From: Piezodorus guildinii
Taxonomy: Eukaryota; Arthropoda; Insecta; Hemiptera; Pentatomidae
Direction of reading: 5' to 3'
DNA: 64,000 nucleotides
NCBI GenBank assembly: GCA_023052935.1
Contig: CM041294.1
Coordinates: 101,712,116 to 101,776,115 of the forward strand
In this document: positions 33,794 to 45,368 of the stretch, piece by piece
How the letters are laid out: each line of letters begins with the position of its first letter
How positions within the stretch are numbered: position 1 is the stretch's first letter
Notes under the pieces: model-generated
Databases searched by the model: none
The model's input: only the letters and a program-made list of their open reading frames with translations
Told to the model about the DNA's origin: nothing
Program-made: the position numbers and the translations under genes

Positions 33794-36700
33794 AAAAACG
33801 AAGGAAAGTTAGTGTAAAAAATGGTATAAGTGAGAGTGATAAAACTATTATTAATAATTTAGGTGAGATAAATATTTTATTTTATAATATAAGGGGAATT
33901 AAATCTAAAGAAAATGTTTTCTTTGAATTTGTCAAAAAATTCGATATTTTTCTGTTGGTAGAGACATTTCTAGTAGAAGAAAATGTGTTATTTTATGAAC
34001 AAAAATTTTTAGATTTCGAATTGAAGTTTATAGGTGCTAAAAAGGGAGGAATAATGGGAAGAGCCAGTGGGGGATATCTATATGGATTTAATAGAACAAA
34101 ATTCAATAAAAACCAAGTTGAATACTGCATTATTCAAAATAAAATTTGTATTAAGTTAAAAATTAATGAAAAAATAATATATCTGGTTCCGATCTATTTA
34201 AATACCAGTAATTGGAATAGTGAATTTGATGAAATAATAGAATTAATTGAATTAACTAGAAATTATGATGTTGTTCTTATCGGTGACTGGAATGCTCACA
34301 CTGGAAACTTGCAAATATGTCCTAATGAAATTTTAGAGGGAACTAACTTAACAACTGAAATCAGATACTCAAAAGACGGTAAAATAGATGAAAGAGGAAT
34401 TAAAGTTGCGGAATTTTGTGAAGATCATGGTTTTATTATTTTAAATGGAAGAACGCTTGGAGATGAGGAAGGAGAGCTATCGTTTATATCCGCCAGAGGA
34501 TCTTCCGTCATTGATTTGGGCATGGCATCTATTAGCTATGTGAAAAATATTAGACATTTCGAAATTATTCCGGAAATATTTTCGGATCACCTACCGATAA
34601 AATTAATTCTGGCAGGTTTAAATGTAGGTAATAATAACAGGCTAATACCACTTTTACCGAAACTATTGTGGAACAAAGAACAAGAAATAAATTTCATACA
34701 TAATTTGAAAACTTGTATAAAATGGGATGAATTTAAAGTAAATGATGTAGATTTGTTACTAGAAAGATTTATAGGTCTCATTAAGCAAGCTGCAGGCAAA
34801 AATACGTTTTTTCATAAACCAAAAACAGGAGAGAAATGGTTCGATAATGAATGCTATAGAAGTAGAAAAACCTCTTTTAAGTTTTTAAATTTATTCAGAA
34901 AAACAAACTCAGTTCTTATGAAAAACTGGTATTTACTTGAAAACAAAAACTATAAAACACTATGTAAAAGAAAGAAAATATCTTTTTATGAATCATTAGT
35001 AGCAAAAATAGAAGGTGCAAAGGACAACAAAGATTTCTGGGAGAGTATCAATGCTTTGAGGAAGAAAACTTACATTTGTAACCCCAACATACCTATTGAC
35101 CGGTGGGTGTACCACTTCAAACAACTTCTAAATCCACCTCTTTTATCTGGACCCATACATTATGCAGAACCTTTTATTTATGAAGAGTCATTGGATAGCA
35201 GAATCGGCTCAGGGGAAATAATTAATATAATAAAAAAAAGTAAAAATAATAAAGCCCCAGGACAAGATGGTATCCCTTTTGAATTTTTGAAACATCTACC
35301 TGAGGAATTCGTCTCTCTGCTTGAAGGTCTTTTTAATAAAATATGGGACAAAGAAGAAGTGCCAAAAATGTTTAAACAGAGTCTAATTTTTCCAATATAC
35401 AAGAAGGGAGACCCAAATGAAGTGAAGAATTACAGAGGCATATCCTTACTTAATACAGTTGCTAAATTGTTCACGGGTGTGGTTATGGAGAGAATAAAAA
35501 GGTGGCTAACGCAAAAAAATATTATAAAAGAAACGCAAGCGGGGTTTAGAGAAGGTTACAGCACCATAGACAATATCTTTAATTTATACAACATTATAAA
35601 TATTAAATTCAGTCAAAATGAAAAAGTTTATTTATTTTTTGTGGACTTCCAAGCGGCATTCGACAGTATAGACAGAAATGCATTATTTTACAAGTTATCC
35701 CTGCTAGGCATTTCAACCAAAATTATTAATATCTTAAAAAATTATTATAATAATTCGGATACAAAGATTTGGAGTAAGAATGGACTCTCAACTGCCTTCC
35801 CTTGCGAAATGGGGGTGAAACAAGGATGCCTGCTAAGTCTCACACTATTCACAATATTCATTAATGATCTGGAAGATGATTTATGTGGTGGAATTATTAT
35901 AAATAAATGGAAAATTAAAACATTGATGTTCGCCGACGACATTGTGCTTTTAGCCTCTTCACCTACTTCCCTACAATTAATGATAAGAGATTTGGAAATA
36001 TATTGCCAGAAATGGAATCTTAAAGTTAACCTCAATAAATCCCAAATTATGGTGTGCAGAAAAAGAGGGGGAAGATTAAAGAAAAATGAGAAATGGTATT
36101 TCGAAGGACAAAAAGTGAGCTGCGTTGATAATTATAAATATTTAGGAATAAACATCAATCCAACATTCAACTTTAAAATGAACAATAGAGAAAAAGTAAT
36201 AAAAGCTAAATTTGCAATAAATAGTGTATGGAAAAAAATTATAGATGATAAAAATATTCCAGTAAATAAAAAAATGCAAGTTTTTAACAGCGCCCTACGA
36301 GCGGTGGTTTGCTATGGAGCTCAGGTATGGGGATATTTGAATTTACCGGAAGTAGAAAGGGTACAAAAATACTTCATAAAAAGGCTCTTTTATCTCCCAC
36401 AGAACACGCCTGATTACATATTATATTTAGAAACTGCCACCTCTCCCCTCTACAGTTATACCTTAAAATTACATCTAAAATATATCCGTAAAGTATTAGA
36501 AAGCCATCCTGCAAGTAGATTAACGAGTTTCTTAACACAAGTTGTAATAGAAAAAAAGATATCATGGTATATGCAAATAATGAAAATAGGTGACCAACTA
36601 CAAATAGAAATTAATAAAGAAACCATTAAAAAAATGAATCCGGACTACCTCATTAATAAAATGGAAACAAAAATCCGAACAGAAATGATATCCGCAGCCA

Positions 36701-37086
36701 GCAATAGCCAATTTCATATGTTATATGCAAAACTTGATCCAGAAATAGCTATTTCCTACATCCACCACAACAACCTTAGTCTTTATAATAAATCTCTAAT
36801 ATTTAAAGCAAGAGGAGAACTGATGGGACTTAATTATCAGCCATGGAGGAGGGATAGGATACCTACCTGTGCTATGTGCAACCTAAATGTGCCAGAGGAT
36901 ACCTACCACTTTTTGGCAATATGTCCTGTATTAAAGGAGTTCAGGATGAAATACTTGGGAAAATATAAGTTAACTCCAGAAGAGATAATAGATAGACTAA
37001 ATGGGCTATATTGGGTTAAATTTGCAGCATATTTAAATAAATCATTAAAATACAGAAATTTTTTGGTACAGCATTTCAATTATTAA
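33794..37086 (+). CDS. LINE ORF2: AP endonuclease and reverse transcriptase
   Basis: About 1,097 codons open to TAA at 37084-37086. The frame also runs upstream through the target duplication, but there is no ATG in frame until codon 92 of that frame (34054), so the native start was lost. Residues about 30-285 form an AP endonuclease (INILFYNIRG; GDWNAHTG; FSDHLPIKL). Residues about 480-760 form the RT: YKKGDPNEVKNYRGISLLNT, FVDFQAAFDSIDR, MGVKQGCLLSLTLFTIFIND and the catalytic FADD at 35929-35940. The C-terminus has a CX2C...H...C knuckle (CAMCNLN... HFLAIC). In motif B the usual Pro-x-x-Pro is Leu-Leu-Ser-Leu. The APE-type clade is unresolved. An open frame of this size implies a young insertion. 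Confidence 0.88.
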
Positions 37087-37298
37087 ATTTTTACAATCAA
37101 TAAAAATAAATTATAACATTACTAAAAATATAAATTATTATCAAAACTGAAAAAAAGAAAAGAAAAAGGGGCAACTCGACAGACGGCTTAACGCCATTGT
37201 CTTGTGGGCTTTGATCTAAAAAAAATGTATATATATGTTATTACTATTTTGTATATTATGTAAATAAAGCATTTATTCATTCATTCATTCATTCATTC
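33794..37298 (+). mobile_element. 5'-truncated non-LTR retrotransposon with open ORF2
   Basis: Bounded by the 10 bp duplication ATAAGTAGCA. The 3' UTR has 'aactcgacagacggcttaac' and 'cttgtgggctttgatct' and ends in tetranucleotide repeats (ATTC/TTCA) rather than poly(A). There is no ORF1 and the first ORF2 codons are missing, so truncation happened on insertion. The paralogous intron of copy B (about 4796-4810) and a duplicate at 38928-38945 show the site without the element. Confidence 0.88.
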
Positions 37299-37308
37299 AT
37301 AAGTAGCA
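37299..37308. repeat. Target-site duplication, right
   Basis: ATAAGTAGCA directly after the tetranucleotide tail. Confidence 0.8.
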
Positions 37309-37309
37309 T

Positions 37310-38560
37310 TTTCCATTTTTTCTTATTTAGAATTTTTGCTTTGTTTTATGATTTTTAATCTCTGTTGGAACTGAACAGTTATTGTATTATAATATTTCAG
37401 GAAATAGTAATTAATATTTAGATGAAACGTAATAGATTAAAACTCAATCATAACATTAGCTAAATAATATACAAATTTTTCACATAAATACGCTTATAAC
37501 TCAGTTATTTTTGAACATAGAGGCAAGTGTGTATAGCGTTTTAGAATCAGTAAACCGCAATTAATAAAAAAATTCATATGTATAATGAAGTAACAGATGT
37601 AATTACACCAAAAATCGGAAGATAAAGAAAACTCGAAAAACATTTCATGATGAAGACAGATGAACAAAATGGAAAAAAAAAAAAAAAAAATCATTTTATA
37701 TGGTCAAGCCACAACTTATTAGAGATGTGATTCCCTGATAACTCAGTTATTATTGATGATAAAGATAAAATGTAAGGTTTTCTGGAATCAGGAAGTTTTA
37801 TTTGAATGAAAATCGAAAGAAAAGAAAAGGAAATAATAACGCAATCCTGTATAAATGCTTTTGGTTTATTATTTTCAATAATCAACCTTTGTAATTGACC
37901 AAAAAAAAAAAAAAAAATTACCCTTGCTCAAAATTTGAGAGCTTACGTTTCAAGATGCGTAGAATCTGAATAGTGAATAAAAAAAATCCGTTTCTTCTAA
38001 TAAATAAATGAATAAATACCAAAAATTGCCAAGTGCCATTTGATAGAGAATTAAATTTTGGACTAAATGAAAAAAGAATCATTGAATTTGGCTTACAACT
38101 AGCTTAGATATTGCGTATTTAAATCAGTGGTAGTGTTATGATATGATGCTTTGAATTAGTGCTTTTCATATTACTTAATTGCCTATCAAGAGCCTTATAA
38201 ACAGTTATACCCTAATATTGTTATTTGGAAATGTAGTATATGGAATAGTATATTGTATATGGAAATTAATAAACCATCTTTTGGAACTTAACAGTTATTA
38301 ATTTTTAGATAAAAAGTAATTGATTAAACAATCAATTATAGCATTGATTAAATAATATACAAATTCAATTTAATGACTATTCCAATGATCATGAGAGCAT
38401 TGCCAATAAGTAACATATTCTATTTTATTTATTTAGATATTTATTTTCTGTGCTTTTTAATCTCTGTTGGAACTGAAAAGTTATTAATTTTGAGATAAAG
38501 TGTAATTTATTAAAAACTCAATTATAACATTAACTAAAAAATAAACAAATTAAATTTAAT
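37310..38560. other. Intronic sequence with internal duplications
   Basis: Segments around 37360-37480, 38290-38400 and 38460-38560 repeat one intron motif ('ctgttggaactga(a)cagttatt', then 'acaaatt.aatttaatg') also found near 4880-4960 in copy B. Between them, 37495-37910 holds a diverged pair of units starting 'ataactcagttatt' about 240 bp apart. Confidence 0.4.
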
Positions 38561-38561
38561 G

Positions 38562-38583
38562 GTTATAAATGCTTAGTACAGAC
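38562..38583 (-). other. Ghost of P450 exon 3 acceptor end
   Basis: A diverged copy of the exon 3 start and its acceptor (compare 4428-4447 and 33460-33480), followed by the same intron sequence ('aataaaaactatactatgacc'). Shows that a local duplication in the copy A intron included the exon edge. Too short to be functional. Confidence 0.5.
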
Positions 38584-39138
38584 TGTAAAAGATTATGCCA
38601 AGAATTTTTAGAATAAAAACTATACTATGACCAATTAAAAAACATTACTATTAATATTAAACATTAGTAGTATTTTTTTAATTTATGAAAAATTACCATC
38701 AAATTGTATACTTATTATTTGCATAAATTATTCTACAAAATACAATAACGTATTGCTTTAGCCTTCTAATTTTTATTTATTTTTTTATCTCCTTTGATAA
38801 CCGTTAATGGAAAACAGAAGGGTTATCTAATCAATAATCAACCTATCCTACTCAACTATTTATCAGAGTGGGAAGATCTTACTTTATTGTATGGGACCAC
38901 CAGGAAATAAATTCAGACCCATCCTGATAAGTAACATTTTCGATTTTTCCTTATTTAAATATTTATTAGTTATGCCTTTTAAATTTCTGTTATAAGTGAA
39001 CGGTTATTGTGTTGTTTTATAAAATGGTTATTAATTTTTTGATAAAATGTTATTTATTAAAAGAACTATTATAAAATTAATTAAATAATACACAAATTAA
39101 ATTGAATGTCAAATCCAATAGTCCTGATAGTATAAGAG

Positions 39139-40910
39139 CTGGGGCCAAAATGCGTATTATAAGAAGAAAATTTTCAATGTGTTTTTCACATTTTAGTCAA
39201 CTTGTATAACATTTTTTTGTTATACCTCTCAAAGTGGTCGGAATAAAAAATGGCGGCCATCCAAAACGGTCCAAATCCAGGAATAGACCTCATTTTAACA
39301 TTATAAATGTAAATATTACAGAAACCAAGCATTGTACGAAAATACTCATACATTATAAAATAAATTGATGGACATTAAATAAGCTTCAATTCGAGAGCTG
39401 ATAGACGTCCGAAGGTCTTATAGGTATCGAGATATCTTAGTCCATATAATACATTGCGTTCTAAATACGAAAATTGATCGAATTTTAACGTTATGAAGGT
39501 AAGTATTACAGAAACCAAGTATTATATGAAAATACTGATTATAATATAAATTGAATATACTTTAATTTCAGACCTGATAGACGTCTATAGCCCTTATAGG
39601 TTCCGAGATATCTTTGTCCATATAGTACTTTGTGTCTTAAACAGAGGAACAGTGTTCAGCCCAATATCATGGAAACTGCCAATTTTACCAAATTACTCAA
39701 AATAATAAAAATTTACAAGCGTCTAATAAGATTTAATATGAGAAGTTGTCACCTGTCGGCGGCTATAGGTCTTATAGGTGTCGAGATTTATTATAATACA
39801 TTGTGTCCTTCAATACGAGAATTGACATAATTTTATGGACAAAGATATCTCAGTGTCTATAAGCCCTACAAACGTATACTAGGTCTGAAATTACAGCTTA
39901 TTCAATGTCCAATAATTTATATTATCATGAGTATTTTCGTATAATGCTTGGTTTCTGTAATATTTAACTTAATAATGTTGAAATCAGATCAATTTTCATA
40001 GTTGGAACAAAATGTAATATATGGACTAACATATATCGATACCTATAAGACCTACAGACGACTGTCAGCCCTCGAATTGAAGCTTATTTAATAATAATAA
40101 TAATAATAACAGGCTTATCGAACCCGAAGGTTCGATGCCGATACCACCAAACTCTGTCCACACAGACTCTTCCAATGTTCACCGTTCAAGCCCAAGCATC
40201 CGAGATCAGCCTTAACGCAATCCTCCCATCGAGATTTCGGCCTACCTTTCGGACGTCTACCAGTCGGATCAGTGAAAACCAACTTTCTCGGAATCCGTTC
40301 CTCATCGAGACCAACAACTTTACTCGTCCATTTCAGTCTCCGTGATGCTATCAACTCAATCATATTCACAGGATACAAGTTCCGCAATTCCGCGTAGTGC
40401 AACCTTCTAAACTCCCCAGTGGTCTCATCTCTCTTCGGATCAAATATTTTACGCAGTACCTTATTTTCGAAAACCTTAAGCCGTTGTTCATCCTACAAAG
40501 TAAGCGGCCACGTTTCACATCCGTAAAGAACCGTCGGAAGAATAATAGTTTTATTAATTCGAACATTTAAGTTTTTAGATAGAAGCCGCGTACTAAGTAA
40601 CTTAGCAACCGAATAATAACACGCATTTCCCACCTTTAACCTGGACTTTAAGAAGCTTATTTAATTCCATTAATTTTTTTTCTAATGAGTATTTTCGTAT
40701 AATGCTTGGTTTCGGCAATATTTACCTCTATAATGCTAAAATGAGGTCAATTCCTGGATTTAGACTGTTTTGAATGGCCGCCATTTTTGATTCCGACCAA
40801 TTTGAGGTGGCATACCACAAAAAAAAAGTTGTAAAAGTTGGCTAAAATGTGAAAATCACATTGAAAATTTTCTTCATGTAATACGCATTTTTTTGGCCCC
40901 AGCTCTTGGA
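39139..40910. mobile_element. Palindromic (foldback-like) element, interrupted by a LINE
   Basis: Ends AAGAGCTGGGGCCAAAATGC and the inverted counterpart near 40895-40910. Inverted arms of at least 230 bp share 'atggcggccat' and 'accaagcattgtacgaaaat'. Inside the left arm, a unit of about 150-180 bp ('gatagacgtc', 'cttataggt.tcgagatat') repeats in tandem and recurs inverted on the right. Without the nested LINE it is about 1.2 kb. It is absent from copy B. Target duplication unclear. Confidence 0.65.
40091..40651 (-). pseudogene. 5'-truncated RTE-like LINE nested in the palindromic element
   Basis: Reverse frames: KLLFFRRFFTDV-type region, then HYAELRNLYPVNMIELIASR, KWTSKVVGLDEERIPRKLVF and RRPKGRPKSRWEDCVKADLG, the typical C-terminus after an RTE-like RT. 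The 3' end is a TAA/ATT tail (40091-40110). Target duplication GAAGCTTATTTA at 40079-40090 and 40652-40663. Confidence 0.82.
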
Positions 40911-41324
40911 CTATGAGGGCCATAGTAGGGTTATGTTCAACTATTTATTAGAATAAAAAAGATACTTTGGGGCTAACTTAATATCGATTGAATTCATAAT
41001 CACAAATGGCTTAAAAATTATTAGAAATAATATACTTGTTGAATTATTTTGACTTATTTCTTCACTGATTTATTCCAGAAAAGCAAAGAAAATTTTGGTT
41101 GGTTTGAGGGAAGGGAAGTACGAGTGGGAGAAGAAAAAGAGAAGAGGTACTGATTTACGGACTAATTGTACTACACCTGATCTACTCGTGAAATACTTGT
41201 TTGAATGAACCTTTAGGATTCCAATAACATATTATTGGTTTATAAACTTATATAATGTAGCATTTAATCACAAGTGTCATGCATCAAATACTTGAAAGAT
41301 AGTAAGGATCCATCAAATACCAAC

Positions 41325-41431
41325 CTCTACAGATTCTGGTTCAGAAAGCATGACATAAACTTGTCCGGTTCTGTAAATTGCATATACTCCTCCATGCTTA
41401 TCATTATATTTCTTCAGAACTGGATACAAAT
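41325..41431 (-). CDS. P450 copy A exon 2
   Basis: 107 nt: LYPVLKKYNDKHGGVYAIYR then TGQVYVMLSEPESVE. Ends in phase 0 before exon 3. The missing exon 1 must supply one base of the first codon. Confidence 0.85.
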
Positions 41432-41608
41432 CTGAACAGAAAAATAAAAATATTAAGGATATTGTTTTTTTATAAAATAATCAATATTTATTATAGCTAT
41501 AGGGTTGTCAATACAACAGATAAATATTTATATATAGATTTGAACGGCTATACCTAAAACAGTTTGGAAATTGGTAATTATTTATCATAAATAGAACTTT
41601 CTCTAACA

Positions 41609-41612
<4 letters not shown>

Positions 41613-41656
<44 letters not shown>
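41613..41656. repeat. TA microsatellite at the gypsy insertion site
   Basis: About 22 TA units; the gypsy element begins a few bases to the right. Confidence 0.9.
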
Positions 41657-41663
<7 letters not shown>

Positions 41664-41666
<3 letters not shown>

Positions 41667-41831
41667 TAAGATCGCTAGTATGACCGTATTAGGCCTAATA
41701 CCCTTGTTGGTTGTAAACAAGACCCTTAATGTATATATTAAGACGGAATAAAGTCAGTTCTGTTTTCAGTCTATACGAGTGTGGTTCTTAATCCCCGTTC
41801 CTTCTATACTTAATAGCGGCGTACGTTAACT
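41664..41831 (+). repeat. gypsy 5' LTR
   Basis: 168 bp, AGTTAA...TTAACT. Reads the same as the 3' LTR over its whole length by eye. 'ggaataaag' at about 41744 may act as a polyadenylation signal. Confidence 0.92.
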
Positions 41832-41846
41832 GGTGCCGAAACCCGT
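41831..41846 (+). other. gypsy primer-binding site
   Basis: TGGTGCCGAAACCC directly at the end of the 5' LTR, the form of a tRNA 3'-end complement. tRNA identity not determined. Confidence 0.7.
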
Positions 41847-42028
41847 GTGTCACGTGATCAAGATCTTAGTTCGTTTTTCTTTTGTTTATTTATTTGTTAT
41901 TGTTATTGTTATCGTTTTTTCTTCTTTAATATTTTTTTTTTTAACTTTAAAAAACTATTTTTTTTATTTAAAAAAAAAAAAAAAAAAAAAATTAACTTAA
42001 TTTTTTTTTTTCTTCACGTAATTTCGAG

Positions 42029-43276
42029 ATGGCCGAAGCAGTAATAAGACCAGCCGTTCTGAACTTGCCGACGGAACCGGAAATAATACCTCCATTGCCG
42101 AGAGATACGCTCGCAGAGGCCCACGCGAACACCTTGGCTTGGATGAGGGTGCGGGCGGCCACTGCCCAGGACTTACGGAAGGCTGTCTCCGAGCTGGAGA
42201 GATTCGATGGAGAGGTCGGTGAACTAAATCACTTTTTGAAAGGTGGCGACCGACTGATGGCACGGATAGAGGTGAAGATTGCTGAGCGCTTGGTCGACCC
42301 GGGTGACGCTCAATCGATTAAAGCTGACCTCGTGTGCTGAGTAAAAAGGAGTGTGCTCAATCTTATCCAGGCTGACGAAGAAACCCCGTGGTTAGTGATA
42401 AAGGAGCGGTTGAAGAAGGCTTATGGCGGTGGGAGATGGACGACCGAAGAAGATATTTTCCTCATGTTTCGAGAGGTAAAGCGGCCTCGTCAGAGTAACG
42501 AGCAATACGCGGGGGAGCTCCTAGCCCGCTATAATAAAATTACAGAGAAAATGAGGGAAGTGATTGACGTGCCTGGGGTGGAGGCAAGGATGGGGTTTTT
42601 GTCTACCATCTTAATGGTACAACTAGCCCGGGAAACGGGAAGAAAGGAAGGGCATCCGACAGACCGAACGTTTGTCGAGTGGGCCCAGGAAATGATTGAT
42701 GCTAGTGCCCGGGAAGAAGAAGCGCGGATGGAGGTAGACGATCACGGCTGGAGCAGAGTAGCCTATCGCAAACCCAGAGTCGTACAACCGGCTTGGAAAA
42801 GAAGAGATGCGGGGAACTATGGAAGAGAGAGATTAGCGCCTGAGGGGAGGAGGCTAGGCTCTCGAAAACCGAGACCTAGCGGAAGAGGAGAGGAGCGGAG
42901 GTGCTACGGGTGTGGGAAATCTGGACATCTTGTTGCACAATGTCCTCGAACCAAATGTTTCGAATGTGGTGGAGAGGGGCATATTGCGCGGCAGTGCCCG
43001 TACATGTTTAGGCGCCAGGAATCATCAAGGGTAGAACCCATGGAAGTTAACGCTCAGAACTTATGGCCAAGAAGTAGAGCGCTTTCTGAGTCGACTGGGA
43101 CATCGGGATCGTCTGAGACTGAATGTGAGGAGGAGGCGAGATCAGGGACCAGCGGAGGCGAAGGAAGAAGGAACCAGTTTTGGCGTTTCCTGATTTCTCG
43201 CGGCAATTTACCATTACTACTGACGCGAGCGAGTATGCGTTGGGGCCGTATTATCGCAGGATGGGCTTGGTGGTGA
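42029..43276 (+). pseudogene. gypsy gag-like ORF with internal stop
   Basis: One frame from ATG 42029, interrupted by TGA at 42338-42340 and continuing to about 43180. The region before the basic stretch resembles gypsy capsid. Near 42901-43005 are two CX2CX4HX4C knuckles (CYGCGKSGHLVAQC and CFECGGEGHIARQC). After about 43180 this frame enters RNase H sequence out of register. G/C content is far higher than in the surrounding intron. Confidence 0.8.
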
Positions 43277-45080
43277 TAGACCTATAGCGTATGCTAGTAG
43301 GCGCCTTACTGACGCAGAATCACGATACAGCGCCTTAGAGCGGGAGCTTCTCGGGATCGTGTGGGCCGTAGACCATTTCAGACCATACGTCTACGGGAGA
43401 CGATTTCGGATTCTTACCGATCATCGGCCGCTCCAATGGGTAGGAAAATTAAAAGAAACTTCTTCACGGATTACCAGATGGAAGGAGTTATTAAGCCAAT
43501 ATAATATTGACATCATCTACAAACCGGGGAAGGAGAATGTTGTGGCTGATTGGCTCTCCCGGGCGATAATGGTAAACGCTGTTGAGGAAGAGAAACAGGG
43601 AACATCCGCAGGCGTGGGACAATTTCTACAAGAAGAGACACCAGAAAGAGAAGTGGATCAAGCGACACCAACCGAGGAGGAGACCCAAGAAGAGGACAGT
43701 TCCACGGACGATCGCCCTGTAGAGATAGAGGAACAGGAGTCAATCATCAACGATAAGCGGCGCCAAATTATATGGATAACCAGGACCTCTGGGCCAACAA
43801 AGGTTGAGTACGAGAGATACGGAAAATGCTGCATCACAAGGATCTGGTCAACTCCGGGGCTTAGGGAAGACCTGATTTGTGGTTCGCTCAAAGACGCGTC
43901 GAAACCAGGAATGCTTCACCACCTCTATGTGGGAAATGCGGTTGTTTGGGAGAAGATCAAGCGCCTTTGGAGAGATGAGCGAATCGGTATGGACCGGACT
44001 TTTATCCGTTGTACACTACGGGTAGAGACCCTGAAAGATGAGGAGAGCCAGCGAGAGGTAACGTTAGCTTACCATCAGGGTAAGACCAACCACCGGGGAA
44101 TACAGGAAACACTACAGGCACTGAAAAGGAAGTATTTCTGGTGGGGTATGCGACAGACCATCACTGACGTCATCGGGAATTGTGGCATCTGTTTAAAGAC
44201 CAAATATGACAGGCATCCTCCGAAAGCGTTACAAGAAGAAACACCCACGGCAGAATCCCCGCTTACAGATCTTCAGATCGACACCTTTACTTGGCGAGGT
44301 TACAAATGGATCACTGTGTTGGACCTTTTTAGTAAGGCGGCTATGGCGTACCTGGTTCAAGAGCGTTCGTCTGGGGCTGTATTGGGAGCGTTACGGACAT
44401 GGTTCCAATTTTATGGTGTACCGGATCGCATATCTTCTGATGCTGGCAGAGAGTTTGATAACTCTGCAATCCGTTCGGAAATGCAAGATATCGGGGTCAC
44501 TTGGCACTTGAACACTCCTGGGCATCCGAAGAGCAGAGGTGGGATAGAACGTCTCCACAGCACGCTCAGCGACCACCTACGGGTTTACCAAGTTGAACGG
44601 GGCCTGGAGCCAGATGCGGCGATGGTGAAAGCGGTTGCGGCATACAACCATTCTATTCACACCGTGACAGGGTTCTCTCCGTTTGAAGTCCTTTTTGGAC
44701 TTTGGGATCGGCGTAGAGACAGTGTGAGTACCGCAGTAGATGAGGATCTATCGAAGCGCGTAGTGAACAATCGCTTGGCGCTGGTTAAACGATGGAAAAA
44801 GGTTCGGGAAAAGATCGAAAGGGAAAAGTCCAGAAGGATGGCCAAGGAGAACCGGAATGTCAAGGACCTTATGGGGGCCGTTAAAATCGGGATGACGGTG
44901 TACAAGCGGAAAGGGTCCAATCGAGGTAAGGAGCTAGAGAGGTATGAAGGGCCATACAGAGTGATTGGCATTCGCGAGCACAATGTTGTTACCTTAGAGA
45001 GTCTTAGAGAGCCCAAGAAGCGGCGGACTGTTCACCTTGAACAATTAAAGCTCCCAGTCAGAATGGTGGACCAGCCATAG
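43180..45080 (+). pseudogene. gypsy pol remnant: RNase H and integrase
   Basis: Begins inside RNase H; a frame break near 43241-43246 separates its first part from the main frame (43359-45080). RNase H motifs and the LTDHRPLQW segment are followed by an integrase with an HHCC-type finger (44070-44200) and catalytic D (44280-44282), D (44439-44441), E (44547-44549), a D-35-E spacing. A chromatin-binding-like tail follows. Protease and reverse transcriptase have been deleted, so the copy is defective. No envelope gene. Confidence 0.85.
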
Positions 45081-45360
45081 CGGACTGTATGCTGCTATAG
45101 AACATTTTTATAGATTTTTTTTTTTCTCTTTTTCTGTTCAAGAACGAGTGCCGTGCAAAAAGCATTTTATGTTTTAGTGAGATTTGTTTGTGTTTTGTAG
45201 TTTTATTATGTTCGTGCAGTTTAATTTTTATGGAGTATTTTTCTTTTCTTTGTTTCATATTACAATTGGATATTTTTTTCTTTGTTCTATCTTCAGTTAT
45301 AAGTTATATTTCTTTACAAGGGCTAACCTGAGAGTTTACGAAAAGATGTTCGTAAACTGG

Positions 45361-45368
45361 CAAGGGGG
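45361..45368 (+). other. gypsy polypurine tract
   Basis: CAAGGGGG immediately before the 3' LTR, the primer for plus-strand synthesis. Confidence 0.7.

Larger units (their letters stand above)
23422..41431 (-). pseudogene. CYP4-family cytochrome P450, copy A (exons 2-12, stop in exon 6)
   Basis: Heme-thiolate monooxygenase of the insect CYP4 (4C1-like) type, normally anchored in the ER. Eleven exons: 41431-41325, 33473-33380, 33189-33007, 32791-32719, 32356-32230, 30945-30882, 30213-30107, 29678-29610, 25818-25650, 25571-25395, 23579-23422. They sum to 1,328 nt (about 442 residues); with an exon 1 of 69 residues that is the usual length. All catalytic signatures are present: GHDTT (I-helix), EVLR (ExxR), RPERF, FSAGPRNCIG. 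All splice sites and phases fit. Two faults stand out. Exon 6 has an in-frame TAG (32244-32242) where copy B has a Ser codon, and no exon 1 was found between 41.4 kb and the ribosomal exon at 62.3 kb. It is probably a recent pseudogene, but a sequence error or readthrough cannot be excluded. Confidence 0.75.

Noticed and set aside
34587..36565. Reverse-strand frames of 60-96 codons inside the LINE ORF
   Set aside because: Antisense shadows of the 1,100-codon RT frame.
41847..42044. 65-codon frame before gag
   Set aside because: Poly(T)/poly(A)-driven translation (Phe and Lys runs) in the gypsy leader; no coding signal.
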